DNA of 64,000 nt, from NCBI RefSeq assembly GCF_051622035.1, contig NC_135357.1:32902191-32966190 (forward strand), in the 5' to 3' direction. Within the stretch, counting starts at the first letter, position 1. Each line of letters opens with the position of its first letter. Of the stretch, positions 10,231 to 22,829 are shown one piece after another. Below the pieces are notes generated by a model. The model was not told where the DNA came from. It ran no database searches and worked only from the letters and a program-made list of their open reading frames with translations. A program made the translations under genes and the position numbers. This stretch comes from Arctopsyche grandis. Its lineage: Eukaryota; Arthropoda; Insecta; Trichoptera; Hydropsychidae.

Positions 10231-11150
10231 TGACATGAAAAAGATATATTAAGTTAGATCAGGATTAGGCAACTATTTCAGGTGGCGGACCAGATTGATT
10301 ATATCTTGTTCAGTCACGGGCTAAATCCGGTTCGGTGGTTACATCCTAAATGTAAATCGCTACCAGGACAACCGCCGCTACGAAAATCGCTCGCGCGGTC
10401 TTTTGTCGCATAGGAAAACTGCCCAAATATTACTTAAAACTGACCAAATCTCAAATTCGATGAAAAGTGTTATTTAATCGACGAAAAATGTTTGAGAGCC
10501 ACTGATTTGATTTTTATGTGCAATTTCCATATGCTAAAATTTAAATACATATACAAAATTTATTTTTCATTATTGAATTAATTTTAGAAATTTAAAGTCG
10601 TATTAATTAAACAAAAAAAAAATTATAAATGAAATATAATATTTCAATAAATATAATAAAGACATACATATATAAGAAACACAATGGTTCAAGAAAGATT
10701 GACGACTTTGTCTATGCTGTCAATTGACAAAAAATGATTATGAACAGTGAAAAATTTAAAGAAAAGGTGATAGACCTTTTATCAAGAAAAAAAGATAGAA
10801 GAATCAATTTTTTAATGAAATAAAATACATATAATTTTGATAATTTTGTTGTTAATAGTAAAATATAATCCCAATAAACATTTATTTTTATTTTTAATCA
10901 ACCGCAGCACCCCCAGATATTACCACTGATTATAACACAGAAAAACATGTTTTTACAATATTTTGTTTACAACGATAACGAAAAACCGCATTGAAAAAAC
11001 TACTCAGCAGATATTAAAAATATTGTCTTCTCAAAGATAAAACACATATTACGATGAAACTTTCAGGATTTGTTGTGTGCATGGCCGAAAAGATTACTGT
11101 GAAAAAAAAAACTAGTTAAATATAAGATCATCGATAGTAGAATTCGACAA
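10231..11150. other. AT-rich intergenic DNA
   Basis: No coding frame, clear repeat termini or RNA gene recognised. Confidence 0.4.
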
Positions 11151-11151
11151 A

Positions 11152-11345
11152 CTACTCAAAATAGAAGAAAAATACAAAAAAACAACTGACTATTGAAAAT
11201 AGAAGCAGAATTGTTGAGATAAGATTTGTGGGTAAGCCAGGATCGAAAGGTGGAAGAGGGTCGATCACGATGTTAGTACTCGGAGTCGGTGCTCCCACGC
11301 CAGATGTAGACGGAATATCTTCATTGTCTTCTGAGGCCATCGGAC
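11152..11345 (-). pseudogene. Possible LTR-retrotransposon gag N-terminal fragment
   Basis: The minus frame starts MASEDNEDIPSTSGVGAPT and reaches DPLPPFDPGLPTNLIS before turning hydrophobic and stopping. A PPFDP segment after a low-complexity start is common at the beginning of insect Gypsy-type gag proteins, but only this short piece exists. A TTTTCAG just before the ATG is an alternative hint of a host exon. Confidence 0.3.
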
Positions 11346-11914
11346 CTGAAAATAAACAAATAAAATCATATAATTGATTGATGAAGTATTGTCAGATAAG
11401 CTCAAATAAAGCAGACGTTGAAAGCATGGAAAATAACTAATTCTGCATGTACACTACTTACAAGACACTGAATTAATTTTACTGCAACAAAATCAAACTT
11501 CTCGTATTTAATTTTTTAAGCCATTGACAAAAGTCTATTATTATATAATATTGTTACGTAAGGGTGGGTTCCGAATCAAATGAAAGGCGAAAGTCACTTG
11601 ACAGAATTAATTCGATGATTCAGGAGGTTCACGCGAAACACAGCTTATTTTTTAACAGAAGAACACTTAGCAGAAGAAGTTGAAATTGTTGTATCGAAAA
11701 ATTGAAGAAGGTTGTTAATGAAGTGGTTATGTTGGTTATGAAGTAGATATATAACAACAACCTAGAGGAACTCCTTTCAGATTCTTCTTCTTTAATTATT
11801 ATCATTTTTAAGTATTTTTTTGTTTAAAACAGAATTTTTTTAGAAAAGACGCCAAAAACTGTACCACACGTACAAAAAAAATATGACACGCCGGCTCTGC
11901 GTTTACCGTAATTA

Positions 11915-12095
11915 AGTGTACTAAGCATAGAAGTAGAATGCGAGCCATCGAAGAGAGAGAGGGAAAGTCAGAAGAGAGACAAGAGAGAAAGAGAGAGAGA
12001 CGAAGTTTAGCAAACAATGAACAAACTCTTTGAGTTTTTTTAGCAACATATTTGGAGGCTGAGAGCGATTCTATGCATTCTACTTCTATGGTACC
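11915..12095. repeat. Short inverted repeat, possible MITE
   Basis: CATAGAAGTAGAATGC near 11926 is repeated inverted as GCATTCTACTTCTATG near 12074. The interior contains a purine run of GAGA type (11950-12005). No clear target duplication. Confidence 0.45.
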
Positions 12096-12341
12096 AAAAT
12101 ATCATTTTACACTTGAGGTATCTTACAAATTATATTACGTAATATTTTACAAATCTCTATAACAGAACATCTGGCAGCCGAAAAGTCCATCATACTATCG
12201 AAAACTCGTGAGCCAAATATTCCGCATTCGTGGTTTTTATAGCAAAAATTGTCTTTGTGGCCACGGCAATGTGACTAATAATCCAATTACCACCAAAATG
12301 TCATTTTACACTTTTAGTATATGGCTGTAAACTGCGTAAAA

Positions 12342-12437
12342 TTTAGACGAAATCTGTACCACAATATTTTGATAGTTTCTGTTATCAATTGACGTTTGCA
12401 TATGACTTGTTGGAATAAGCGATTTACTGTCTGAACT
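12342..12437 (+). promoter_or_regulatory. Proximal promoter/5' UTR of Z3
   Basis: Diverged version of the Z1/Z2 block: TTTAGACGAAATCTGTACCA, then TATCAATTGACGTTTGCATA and GCGATTTACTGTCTGAACT before the ATG. Near-identical blocks precede Z4, Z5 and Z6. The TCAATTGACGTTTGCATA segment is the most constant part. Confidence 0.5.
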
Positions 12438-13616
12438 ATGGAATGTAGACTTTGTCTCTGTTCTGCTCCGTTCGGGTCTTCTGTCTCCATCCACGAGTAT
12501 CCTCATCCACTACTTCAGTGCATTTTGACCAGCTGTCAGCTACAAGTCAGCTAAAAATAATTTTAACAAATCAATCGTGAACTCACGTGAGACTCATTAC
12601 TATTATTTATTTTACAGGTTAATAAAGATGATTTGCTGCCAGATACGATATGTCTTTTATGTAAAAACAATCTGGAATTGTTAAGCAATTTTAGGAACAT
12701 TTGTATTCAGAGTGAAGAAACACAGAAATTAAGGCTGGCTGAGAGTTTAGATATCAAGAAAGAAGAAATTGTATTGGATGATTTAATTTGGCAGGATGAC
12801 ATTGATATTAATTCAATATCAAATGCCTGTCAACCGGCCGTAGACGATGAGTTTAATAAATCAAAGTCAAGAAATTCGGGTCAAGTATCTTTAGGAGACC
12901 ATTTACAGCAAAATGAAAATGAAAATTCACAAGTATGACTTCGCAATTTGCTAAATGTAACAAACGTATGCTTATAAATGTGTAATCGTCGTTTTATTTT
13001 GCAGATACTTGGAGGAAAATCCACGCATGACAACCCATACAAATGTGAAACTTGTTCCAAATCGTTCAGTTACAGATCATATTATGTGCGACATGTGAAG
13101 TCTCATATCAAGGACTCGCACAAACGTAAAATTTGTTTAAAATCATTCACTTTCAAATACACCCTCGAGGAACACATGATTTCTCACAACGGGATAAAAC
13201 TGCCACAGTGCGAAATTTGCTTCAAATCTTTCAAGCACAAAACTTCCCTTATGAAACATATGAATACTCATACTGGGGAGAAAAGGTTCATATGCGATAT
13301 TTGTTCAAAGTCTTTCAATCTGAAGTATACCCTCTTGCGTCATATGAAGTCTCACGCTGGGGTGAAATCGCACAAATGCGAAATGTGCTCTAAATCGTTC
13401 ACTACTAAGCCTACTCTCGTGGAGCATATTAATTGTCACAATGGGATAAAACCTTACCGATGTGAAGTTTGTTTGAATACATTTACTCATAAATCTACCC
13501 TTTGGAAACATATGAAAACTCACACTGGACAGAAATCTTACAAATGCGAAATTTGTTCAGAGTCGTTTAAATGTAAATCTCACCACATGGATCATATGAA
13601 TAATTATCACATATAA
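12438..13616 (+). CDS. ZAD-C2H2 zinc-finger protein Z3
   Basis: Exons 12438-12545, 12618-12932 and 13005-13616 give about 344 residues. The ZAD has MECRLC and DTICLLC; the linker has DIKKEEIVLDDLIW. Exon 3 encodes seven finger-like units, but the second has lost its first cysteine: HKRKICLKSF instead of HKCEICLKSF in Z5, so that unit should not bind zinc normally. Compared with Z5 it also lacks one finger: a 28-codon unit is missing between VCLxxF and THKSTLWKHM. The last finger ends MDHMNNYHI with a four-residue spacing between histidines. Short introns (about 72 bp) have good AG acceptors (TTTTACAG, TTTGCAG). It differs from Z4 by one visible residue (VNKDD here, VNKGD in Z4). Confidence 0.88.
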
Positions 13617-13779
13617 CTATACCATTATAGAGATAACCATACCATTGCGAAATTTCTTTGATTTCATTCACTCAAAAATTTAGCCTCCAGCCAAATGCAA
13701 AATTTCACACCGAGGAAAGACCTTCTCCCCTGCGAGATATAAAAACTCAAACTGAGCAAATTCAATTGAGACAAACTTG

Positions 13780-14148
13780 ATGTAGGAATATAGCACATCG
13801 CGTATTATGCCGTATAAAGGTCAATACACTCCCATCACACAGATGCCCTCACCCCTCTGGAATGCGCTTCTATTCAAGTGGGACATATTCGGCCTATGGA
13901 CACACCACGACTCCTAGACAAAGACAACTGCACACGACCACGTATTCAACTGATAAACTGGCGTACCAGCACTTAACGCCAGTGAGCTGCGGGAGCTCAG
14001 CCTGCTCACTCCTCCGGTGCCGAAGACCTACCTCTTTCGCCGTAAATACAAACACACCTGTATTAACCGAGCAATAAAGACCCTCTTCAAATACACGCGT
14101 GTTTCTATAGACCAGGACACGGTCAACATACCACCTTCCCTGCTTAAA
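13780..14148 (+). mobile_element. LTR-like sequence (family L1), unit 1
   Basis: Starts TGTAGGAATATAGCACATCG, contains the poly(A) signal GAGCAATAAAGACC and ends GACACGGTCAACATACC...CTGCTTAAA. Z6's flank reads TTGATGTTAACTGATTCTG without the insert, a near-empty site. A partial second copy (about 14370-14540) shows a local tandem duplication. Equivalents are at 19431-19799 and 25165-25532. Small open frames in it are not genes. Confidence 0.65.
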
Positions 14149-15443
14149 TTCTGAACTATGTGTGTGCATATATCTAAGCTTAACGTCTTTCACATGTGTT
14201 CTTATAGTATTGTAAGCATTCTACGATTTCAGTAGACAACACAGAAAAATATGGAATTTTATTTGTATGTCGTTTTCTGCACGCAATTATCATTGTTTAT
14301 TTTTTTCATGACCTTTTATATATGTAGTGAGTTGTATTTATATTTTATTGCTAACTTAACCTAACCTAACGCCAGTGAGCTTCAGAAGCTCAGCCTGCTC
14401 ACTCCTCCGGTGCCTAAGACCTATCTTTTTCACCGTAAATACAAACACCTGTATTAACCGAGCAATAAAGATCCTCTTCAAACACACGTGTTTCTATAGA
14501 CCAGGACACGGTCAACATACCACTTTCCCTGTTTAAATTCTGAACTATGTGTGTGCATATATCTATGTAAGCTTAACGGCTTTCACAATTTGTTCTTATA
14601 TTATTGTAAGTATATGTTTGTCGTTTGTGGAATTTTATATGTTTGTCGTTTACTGCACGCAATTATCAGTTTATTTTTTTCATAACCTTTTATACATACA
14701 TATATATGTAGGGAGTTCTATTTATATTTTATTGCATATAAAAATTAATCACGAAAAGTAAATTAGGGTGCAACATTTTTGATGTGAATTTTCTCACGTG
14801 TGTTCTTCTCTACGTGTGCAACTTTGAATGAAATTAAAATACATTTTACAACCCAAATGATCATAAACCTACTATTAAAAAGAACGTAGATGGCATCAGA
14901 ATGATATATAGACATTAAGTCAGATACAAAAAGGTGTGTATTAAAGGGTTCAGACATACGATCAATAAGGAAAACAAAATACCTAATTTATTTTATTCAA
15001 TTTTTTTTCCGAAACTAGCAGTACTACAGAAGCATAGTGTATTTGAATTCAATACATTTAAAATTAAGAAAATCACACCTAAGAACAAATACAAAAAAAA
15101 AACGTGTTCATTCGAGATGCAACACAGCTATAACTATACCGTTGAACTTCATAATATGTATACGGCAAATTATGTCTGGCTTTTCCCAAAACTAGCTGTG
15201 CCAAAGAAACATAGTATATGATTTTAAAATAATTATAATCTAAAGAATCACCACAACATTGTTTGGTGAGGATGTTTAACTGTGTTATCGAAGCAAGAGG
15301 GCGAAGAATTGAATTTGCATCATGGCTTAAAGGTAAATTTCATTAAGTAAACCTGCAAAAAAACACAAAATTATTATATGAATTAAGGGCTTTAATTTAA
15401 CCAATTGGATGTGCATATATTTTAATAAATAAAAGCAAATTAC

Positions 15444-15833
15444 CTTCATCCACTGATCAATCATAAATTCCAGATATCGTTCGGCAAATTGTAGCCGAGC
15501 TTTCTTCATTCTGCTGTTCAGGAAAGACTTTTTGACAGGAAGTTTGATGTTTCCCTCAGGCATAACGATAACACTGTCTCTTCGATATTTTTTTATTTGA
15601 TGCATGGTTACCGACCTATCCTCCAGAACCTCAGCCAAAATTAAGTCATCGACTCTGGAGGGTTGGTCGCCATTATTGGAACATATTTCTTCTCTTTGTG
15701 TCTCAGGGGATGCTGATTCAGTTACTTTTTGGATATCCGAACAAAATCTGTCATTTGAATAGCGTCCCCGATCCCAAAGGTCTCTTGATGGCTACTATAT
15801 TTTCCATGGAAATATTTGGACTACCTATTTTTC
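15444..15833 (-). pseudogene. Spliced-exon family X, unit 1 copy
   Basis: The minus strand has an intron-like 15834-15903 (donor GTGAGT, acceptor TTTTCAG), this exon, and then a donor GTAATT. Read in its main frame it contains SASPETQREEICSNNGDQPS, then LAEVLEDRSVTMHQIKKYRR and MKKARLQFAERYLEFMIDQW. A one-base deletion near 15790, relative to the copy at 34230-34580, shifts the 5' part out of frame. I do not recognise the family; the C-terminal part is vaguely reminiscent of Tc1-type transposases, which I do not trust. Confidence 0.5.
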
Positions 15834-15909
15834 CTGAAAATTGATTTTTCATCGAATAAGCACGGAATGTGGAATAATATCTGATGAAATTAATATTACT
15901 CACCAGAAT

Positions 15910-16800
15910 AAAAATGCTCGTAGAGCTTCTTATATGAAGTTTACACTATTTTTTTATTTAGTTGTTAAAATATGCTAAAAACGTTTCCTCTGTTCTGATT
16001 TCTTTTGACTTTTCACATATATGCCCTTTCAAACAAAGTACATCATATCTGTCATCTTTTTTAACCTACAAGATAAATTAGGATATATACGAGACATCAT
16101 TTATATAAAGCAATGCGTGAAAAATAAGTACCGGTGATAACACTTCCAAGTGCGATAATCCAGTGGATGAGGACTGCTACAGACGAAGACGAATTACCCA
16201 GCCACAGCGAAGAAAGGAGATAGAAGCTTTCTAAAAAAAAGCGTCAGTGATACTCAGAACCTGATTCAAAGCCATGTACATACTTTCACTTCATAACTTT
16301 TAGCTTTTAAATATAATCGATAAGTAACAATGAATCTGGTTTCCGAATTTAGAGAAAATGCAGATTAATTTGTAGCAATAATCGGAAAAAGAATATAAAC
16401 AAAATAAATAATTTCCAACAATAATCGGAAAAAAAGTAAAAATTAAGCTCAAAATGTAAATAAATATTTTCTATCAATCAAAAAGTCTCAAGAGCGAAAT
16501 TTTTGTTTTCTACTACTTTATTGCCTAGTGACTAGGCCCTATTCTAAAAACGGGTCTGGGTCACTGCATCGAAAGCCGAAAGATCGAAAAGAATGTATGC
16601 ATGGTAAACGGTACTACATATATATGTATGGTAATACTACCCGCTTTTCATATGGAAGCATGGTAAACGGACTATTTCAAATCGCGAAAAATCTCTTTTG
16701 ACTTTCGATCAAGTCACTTTCTTTGCAGTGACGGCCACCGTCTAAAAACACATCTAGCTGATTGTCAAATGACATTGTTTTAATCTGCGTTTGGTAATCA
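15910..16800. other. Unit 1 spacer with F1-like inverted sequence
   Basis: AT-rich. At 16550-16735, GGTCTGGGTCACTGCATCGAA and the inverse TTCGATCAAGTCACTTTCTTTGCAGTGAC surround two GCATGGTAAACGG motifs, resembling a member of the foldback F1 family. The same block is in units 2 and 3. Confidence 0.4.
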
Positions 16801-16804
16801 AGCT

Positions 16805-17178
16805 TGTAGGAATATAGCACAACTTGTGCTATTATAAATCAAAACCAATGATCTCATCATCGATCCTGTACAAACATGCATAACTCAAGGGCAACGTCCC
16901 CTTTGACCATTCCAGAAGAAAGAGTTCATCGCTTGATCGTAAAACGAACGAAACCCAACAGTGATGTCATCAGGCAACCACAACACATGTCCTGAAAGAC
17001 ATTTACACGTGGCACACGACCGCATTGTCAAACGAACGACGTCCTGGCGCTGACCCCATAGCTATAAAACACGGGCCCCGACAACAGGTCAAGACACGTG
17101 TCCTAGAAACGAAGACAAAGCATCTGCACATGGCACGCTTCAAGCCAGAACTTATATAAACCGACGCAGCAGTTCCAA
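16805..17178 (+). mobile_element. LTR family L2, 3'-truncated, unit 1
   Basis: Begins TGTAGGAATATAGCACAACT and matches the intact solo LTR at 27824-28369 up to GCAGCAGTTCCAA, where the sequence jumps to AATATTTAATAATATT. The corresponding unit-3 DNA (about 28190-29970) is absent in units 1 and 2. Unit 2 equivalent: 22456-22829. Confidence 0.75.
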
Positions 17179-18088
17179 AATATTTAATAATATTTTAAAT
17201 ATTTTTTTAATATGCTATGGGTATCCACCATAGGTATGTTTCTGTGGTTTTATTTTTTTTTATTAGTTATTTTTTATAGGAGTTAGGAACCGCCAAACAT
17301 CTATAAAATCGCCTTTTTTTTACACCCATGAAAAGAGTCCAGCGTGCTTATTTAACGGTTGATTTTTAAAAAAATACTAGCACGCAAACATAGAAAATAT
17401 ATTTCTCATACCGATGATGAAGTTTTTTTTAAATTGGTCCAGTTTCAGATGAATAAACTGGAGAATACGAAGCTTCGATTTTGTCGATTTAAAATACGTA
17501 TTATCTGGTCGAAGCGCAACTGATTCACTCAATATAAATGTATATTTATATATATTGTCGCATTCACTCAATATATGTATATATCGTAGAAAGGAACGGC
17601 AACAAAATTAAGGTTTCGGGTATACAGCCCTCTTAAGCTCATATTCATCACCAGCCTTTCACAAACATTCGAAAAAAAATTCTCCTAGGGTGCATGCTTT
17701 TTTTTCATTGAACATATTGAATAAATAAGTACCAAAATGGTTAGGTGATCATTGGTCACAAAGCGCTCCCCCAAAAGTCACTAAAATCTCTATAACAGAA
17801 CATCTGGCAGCCGAAAAGTCCATCATACTAACGATAACTATCACACTAACGAAAACTCAAGTGCCAAATATTCCGCAATATCCGCGGTTTTCATAGCAAA
17901 AATTGTCTTTGTGACCACGGCAATGTGACTAATAATCCAATTACCACCAAAATATCATTTTACACTTTTGGTATATGGCTGTAAACTGTGTTAAATTTAG
18001 ACGAAATCTGTACCACAATATTTTGACAGTTTCTGTTATCAATTGACGTTTGCATATGACTTGGAATAAGCGATTTACCGTCTGAACT

Positions 18089-19267
18089 ATGGAATGTAGA
18101 CTTTGTCTCTGTTCTGCTCCGTTTGGGTCTTCTGTCTCCATCCACGAGTATCCTCATCCACTACTTCAGTGCATTTTGACCAGCTGTCAGCTACAAGTCA
18201 GCTAAAAATACTTTTAACAAATCAATCGTGAACGCACGTGAGACTCATTACTATTATTTATTTTACAGGTTAATAAAGGTGATTTGCTGCCAGATACGAT
18301 ATGTCTTTTATGTAAAAACAATCTGGAATTGTTAAGCAATTTTAGGAACATTTGTATTCAGAGTGAAGAAACACAGAAATTAAGGCTGGCTGAGAGTTTA
18401 GATATCAAGAAAGAAGAAATTGTATTGGATGATTTAATTTGGCAGGATGACATTGATATTAATTCAATATCAAATGCCTGTCAACCGGCCGTAGACGATG
18501 AGTTTAATAAATCAAAGTCAAGAAATTCGGGTCAAGTATCTTTAGGAGACCATTTACAGCAAAATGAAAATGAAAATTCACAAGTATGACTTCGCAATTT
18601 GCTAAATGTAACAAACGTATGCTTATAAATGTGTAATCGTCGTTTTATTTTGCAGATACTTGGAGGAAAATCCACGCATGACAACCCATACAAATGTGAA
18701 ACTTGTTCCAAATCGTTCAGTTACAGATCATATTATGTGCGACATGTGAAGTCTCATATCAAGGACTCGCACAAACGTAAAATTTGTTTAAAATCATTCA
18801 CTTTCAAATACACCCTCGAGGAACACATGATTTCTCACAACGGGATAAAACTGCCACAGTGCGAAATTTGCTTCAAATCTTTCAAGCACAAAACTTCCCT
18901 TATGAAACATATGAATACTCATACTGGGGAGAAAAGGTTCATATGCGATATTTGTTCAAAGTCTTTCAATCTGAAGTATACCCTCTTGCGTCATATGAAG
19001 TCTCACGCTGGGGTGAAATCGCACAAATGCGAAATGTGCTCTAAATCGTTCACTACTAAGCCTACTCTCGTGGAGCATATTAATTGTCACAATGGGATAA
19101 AACCTTACCGATGTGAAGTTTGTTTGAATACATTTACTCATAAATCTACCCTTTGGAAACATATGAAAACTCACACTGGACAGAAATCTTACAAATGCGA
19201 AATTTGTTCAGAGTCGTTTAAATGTAAATCTCACCACATGGATCATATGAATAATTATCACATATAA
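18089..19267 (+). CDS. ZAD-C2H2 zinc-finger protein Z4 (chimera of Z5 5' and Z3 3')
   Basis: Exons 18089-18196, 18269-18583 and 18656-19267 give about 344 residues, the same as Z3 except VNKGD instead of VNKDD. Upstream sequence, exon 1, intron 1 and base 18279 (G) agree with Z5, whereas from 18398 onward (T, giving ESLDIKKEE) everything agrees with Z3, including the cysteine-to-arginine change in finger 2 and the missing finger. The switch therefore lies between 18279 and 18398, inside exon 2. The frame and splice sites are intact, so it is probably expressible. Confidence 0.87.
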
Positions 19268-19430
19268 CTATACCATTATAGAGATAACCATACCATTGCG
19301 AAATTTCTTTGATTTCATTCACTCAAAAATTTAGCCTCCAGCCAAATGCAAAATTTCACACCGAGGAAAGACCTTCTCCCCTGCGAGATATAAAAACTCA
19401 AACTGAGCAAATTCAATTGAGACAAACTTG

Positions 19431-19799
19431 ATGTAGGAATATAGCACATCGCGTATTATGCCGTATAAAGGTCAATACACTCCCATCACACAGATGCCCT
19501 CACCCCTCTGGAATGCGCTTCTATTCAAGTGGGACATATTCGGCCTATGGACACACCACGACTCCTAGACAAAGACAACTGCACACGACCACGTATTCAA
19601 CTGATAAACTGGCGTACCAGCACTTAACGCCAGTGAGCTGCGGGAGCTCAGCCTGCTCACTCCTCCGGTGCCGAAGACCTACCTCTTTCGCCGTAAATAC
19701 AAACACACCTGTATTAACCGAGCAATAAAGACCCTCTTCAAATACACGCGTGTTTCTATAGACCAGGACACGGTCAACATACCACCTTCCCTGCTTAAA
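19431..19799 (+). mobile_element. LTR-like sequence (family L1), unit 2
   Basis: Copy of 13780-14148 at +5651 bp with no difference noticed; the partial duplicate follows near 20020-20190. Confidence 0.65.
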
Positions 19800-21094
19800 T
19801 TCTGAACTATGTGTGTGCATATATCTAAGCTTAACGTCTTTCACATGTGTTCTTATAGTATTGTAAGCATTCTACGATTTCAGTAGACAACACAGAAAAA
19901 TATGGAATTTTATTTGTATGTCGTTTTCTGCACGCAATTATCATTGTTTATTTTTTTCATGACCTTTTATATATGTAGTGAGTTGTATTTATATTTTATT
20001 GCTAACTTAACCTAACCTAACGCCAGTGAGCTTCAGAAGCTCAGCCTGCTCACTCCTCCGGTGCCTAAGACCTATCTTTTTCACCGTAAATACAAACACC
20101 TGTATTAACCGAGCAATAAAGATCCTCTTCAAACACACGTGTTTCTATAGACCAGGACACGGTCAACATACCACTTTCCCTGTTTAAATTCTGAACTATG
20201 TGTGTGCATATATCTATGTAAGCTTAACGGCTTTCACAATTTGTTCTTATATTATTGTAAGTATATGTTTGTCGTTTGTGGAATTTTATATGTTTGTCGT
20301 TTACTGCACGCAATTATCAGTTTATTTTTTTCATAACCTTTTATACATACATATATATGTAGGGAGTTCTATTTATATTTTATTGCATATAAAAATTAAT
20401 CACGAAAAGTAAATTAGGGTGCAACATTTTTGATGTGAATTTTCTCACGTGTGTTCTTCTCTACGTGTGCAACTTTGAATGAAATTAAAATACATTTTAC
20501 AACCCAAATGATCATAAACCTACTATTAAAAAGAACGTAGATGGCATCAGAATGATATATAGACATTAAGTCAGATACAAAAAGGTGTGTATTAAAGGGT
20601 TCAGACATACGATCAATAAGGAAAACAAAATACCTAATTTATTTTATTCAATTTTTTTTCCGAAACTAGCAGTACTACAGAAGCATAGTGTATTTGAATT
20701 CAATACATTTAAAATTAAGAAAATCACACCTAAGAACAAATACAAAAAAAAAACGTGTTCATTCGAGATGCAACACAGCTATAACTATACCGTTGAACTT
20801 CATAATATGTATACGGCAAATTATGTCTGGCTTTTCCCAAAACTAGCTGTGCCAAAGAAACATAGTATATGATTTTAAAATAATTATAATCTAAAGAATC
20901 ACCACAACATTGTTTGGTGAGGATGTTAAACTGTGTTATCGAAGCAAGAGGGCGAAGAATTGAATTTGCATCATGGCTTAAAGGTAAATTTCATTAAGTA
21001 AACCTGCAAAAAAACACAAAATTATTATATGAATTAAGGGCTTTAATTTAACCAATTGGATGTGCATATATTTTAATAAATAAAAGCAAATTAC

Positions 21095-21484
21095 CTTCAT
21101 CCACTGATCAATCATAAATTCCAGATATCGTTCGGCAAATTGTAGCCGAGCTTTCTTCATTCTGCTGTTCAGGAAAGACTTTTTGACAGGAAGTTTGATG
21201 TTTCCCTCAGGCATAACGATAACACTGTCTCTTCGATATTTTTTTATTTGATGCATGGTTACCGACCTATCCTCCAGAACCTCAGCCAAAATTAAGTCAT
21301 CGACTCTGGAGGGTTGGTCGCCATTATTGGAACATATTTCTTCTCTTTGTGTCTCAGGGGATGCTGATTCAGTTACTTTTTGGATATCCGAACAAAATCT
21401 GTCATTTGAATAGCGTCCCCGATCCCAAAGGTCTCTTGATGGCTACTATATTTTCCATGGAAATATTTGGACTACCTATTTTTC
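21095..21484 (-). pseudogene. Spliced-exon family X, unit 2 copy
   Basis: Same sequence, splice sites and frameshift as the unit 1 copy, 5651 bp away. It was carried by the unit duplication. Confidence 0.5.
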
Positions 21485-22455
21485 CTGAAAATTGATTTTT
21501 CATCGAATAAGCACGGAATGTGGAATAATATCTGATGAAATTAATATTACTCACCAGAATAAAAATGCTCGTAGAGCTTCTTATATGAAGTTTACACTAT
21601 TTTTTTATTTAGTTGTTAAAATATGCTAAAAACGTTTCCTCTGTTCTGATTTCTTTTGACTTTTCACATATATGCCCTTTCAAACAAAGTACATCATATC
21701 TGTCATCTTTTTTAACCTACAAGATAAATTAGGATATATACGAGACATCATTTATATAAAGCAATGCGTGAAAAATAAGTACCGGTGATAACACTTCCAA
21801 GTGCGATAATCCAGTGGATGAGGACTGCTACAGACGAAGACGAATTACCCAGCCACAGCGAAGAAAGGAGATAGAAGCTTTCTAAAAAAAAGCGTCAGTG
21901 ATACTCAGAACCTGATTCAAAGCCATGTACATACTTTCACTTCATAACTTTTAGCTTTTAAATATAATCGATAAGTAACAATGAATCTGGTTTCCGAATT
22001 TAGAGAAAATGCAGATTAATTTGTAGCAATAATCGGAAAAAGAATATAAACAAAATAAATAATTTCCAACAATAATCGGAAAAAAAGTAAAAATTAAGCT
22101 CAAAATGTAAATAAATATTTTCTATCAATCAAAAAGTCTCAAGAGCGAAATTTTTGTTTTCTACTACTTTATTGCCTAGTGACTAGGCCCTATTCTAAAA
22201 ACGGGTCTGGGTCACTGCATCGAAAGCCGAAAGATCGAAAAGAATGTATGCATGGTAAACGGTACTACATATATATGTATGGTAATACTACCCGCTTTTC
22301 ATATGGAAGCATGGTAAACGGACTATTTCAAATCGCGAAAAATCTCTTTTGACTTTCGATCAAGTCACTTTCTTTGCAGTGACGGCCACCGTCTAAAAAC
22401 ACATCTAGCTGATTGTCAAATGACATTGTTTTAATCTGCGTTTGGTAATCAAGCT

Positions 22456-22829
22456 TGTAGGAATATAGCACAACTTGTGCTATTATAAATCAAAACCAAT
22501 GATCTCATCATCGATCCTGTACAAACATGCATAACTCAAGGGCAACGTCCCCTTTGACCATTCCAGAAGAAAGAGTTCATCGCTTGATCGTAAAACGAAC
22601 GAAACCCAACAGTGATGTCATCAGGCAACCACAACACATGTCCTGAAAGACATTTACACGTGGCACACGACCGCATTGTCAAACGAACGACGTCCTGGCG
22701 CTGACCCCATAGCTATAAAACACGGGCCCCGACAACAGGTCAAGACACGTGTCCTAGAAACGAAGACAAAGCATCTGCACATGGCACGCTTCAAGCCAGA
22801 ACTTATATAAACCGACGCAGCAGTTCCAA
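22456..22829 (+). mobile_element. LTR family L2, 3'-truncated, unit 2
   Basis: Identical in structure and junction to the unit 1 copy, ending at GCAGCAGTTCCAA. Confidence 0.72.

Larger units (their letters stand above)
12153..17785 (+). repeat. Tandem array unit 1 (contains Z3)
   Basis: Starts at AATCTCTATAACAGAACATC, which recurs at 17786, 23437 and 30599. From exon 2 of Z3 to the unit end it matches unit 2 at a constant offset of 5651 bp with hardly any difference (one seen: T at about 15270 versus A at 20921). Its first 480 bp differ at several positions from units 2 and 3, which match each other there. Confidence 0.9.

Noticed and set aside
14360-14380. CCTAACCTAAC, resembling the insect telomere repeat
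   Set aside because: Only two to three units inside a duplicated LTR block, repeated exactly in unit 2; no telomeric array.
14549-15221. Small frames repeated at +5651 bp (for example 14549-14761, 14934-15221)
   Set aside because: Their exact repetition only reflects recent unit duplication; composition is AT-rich and no domain is visible.
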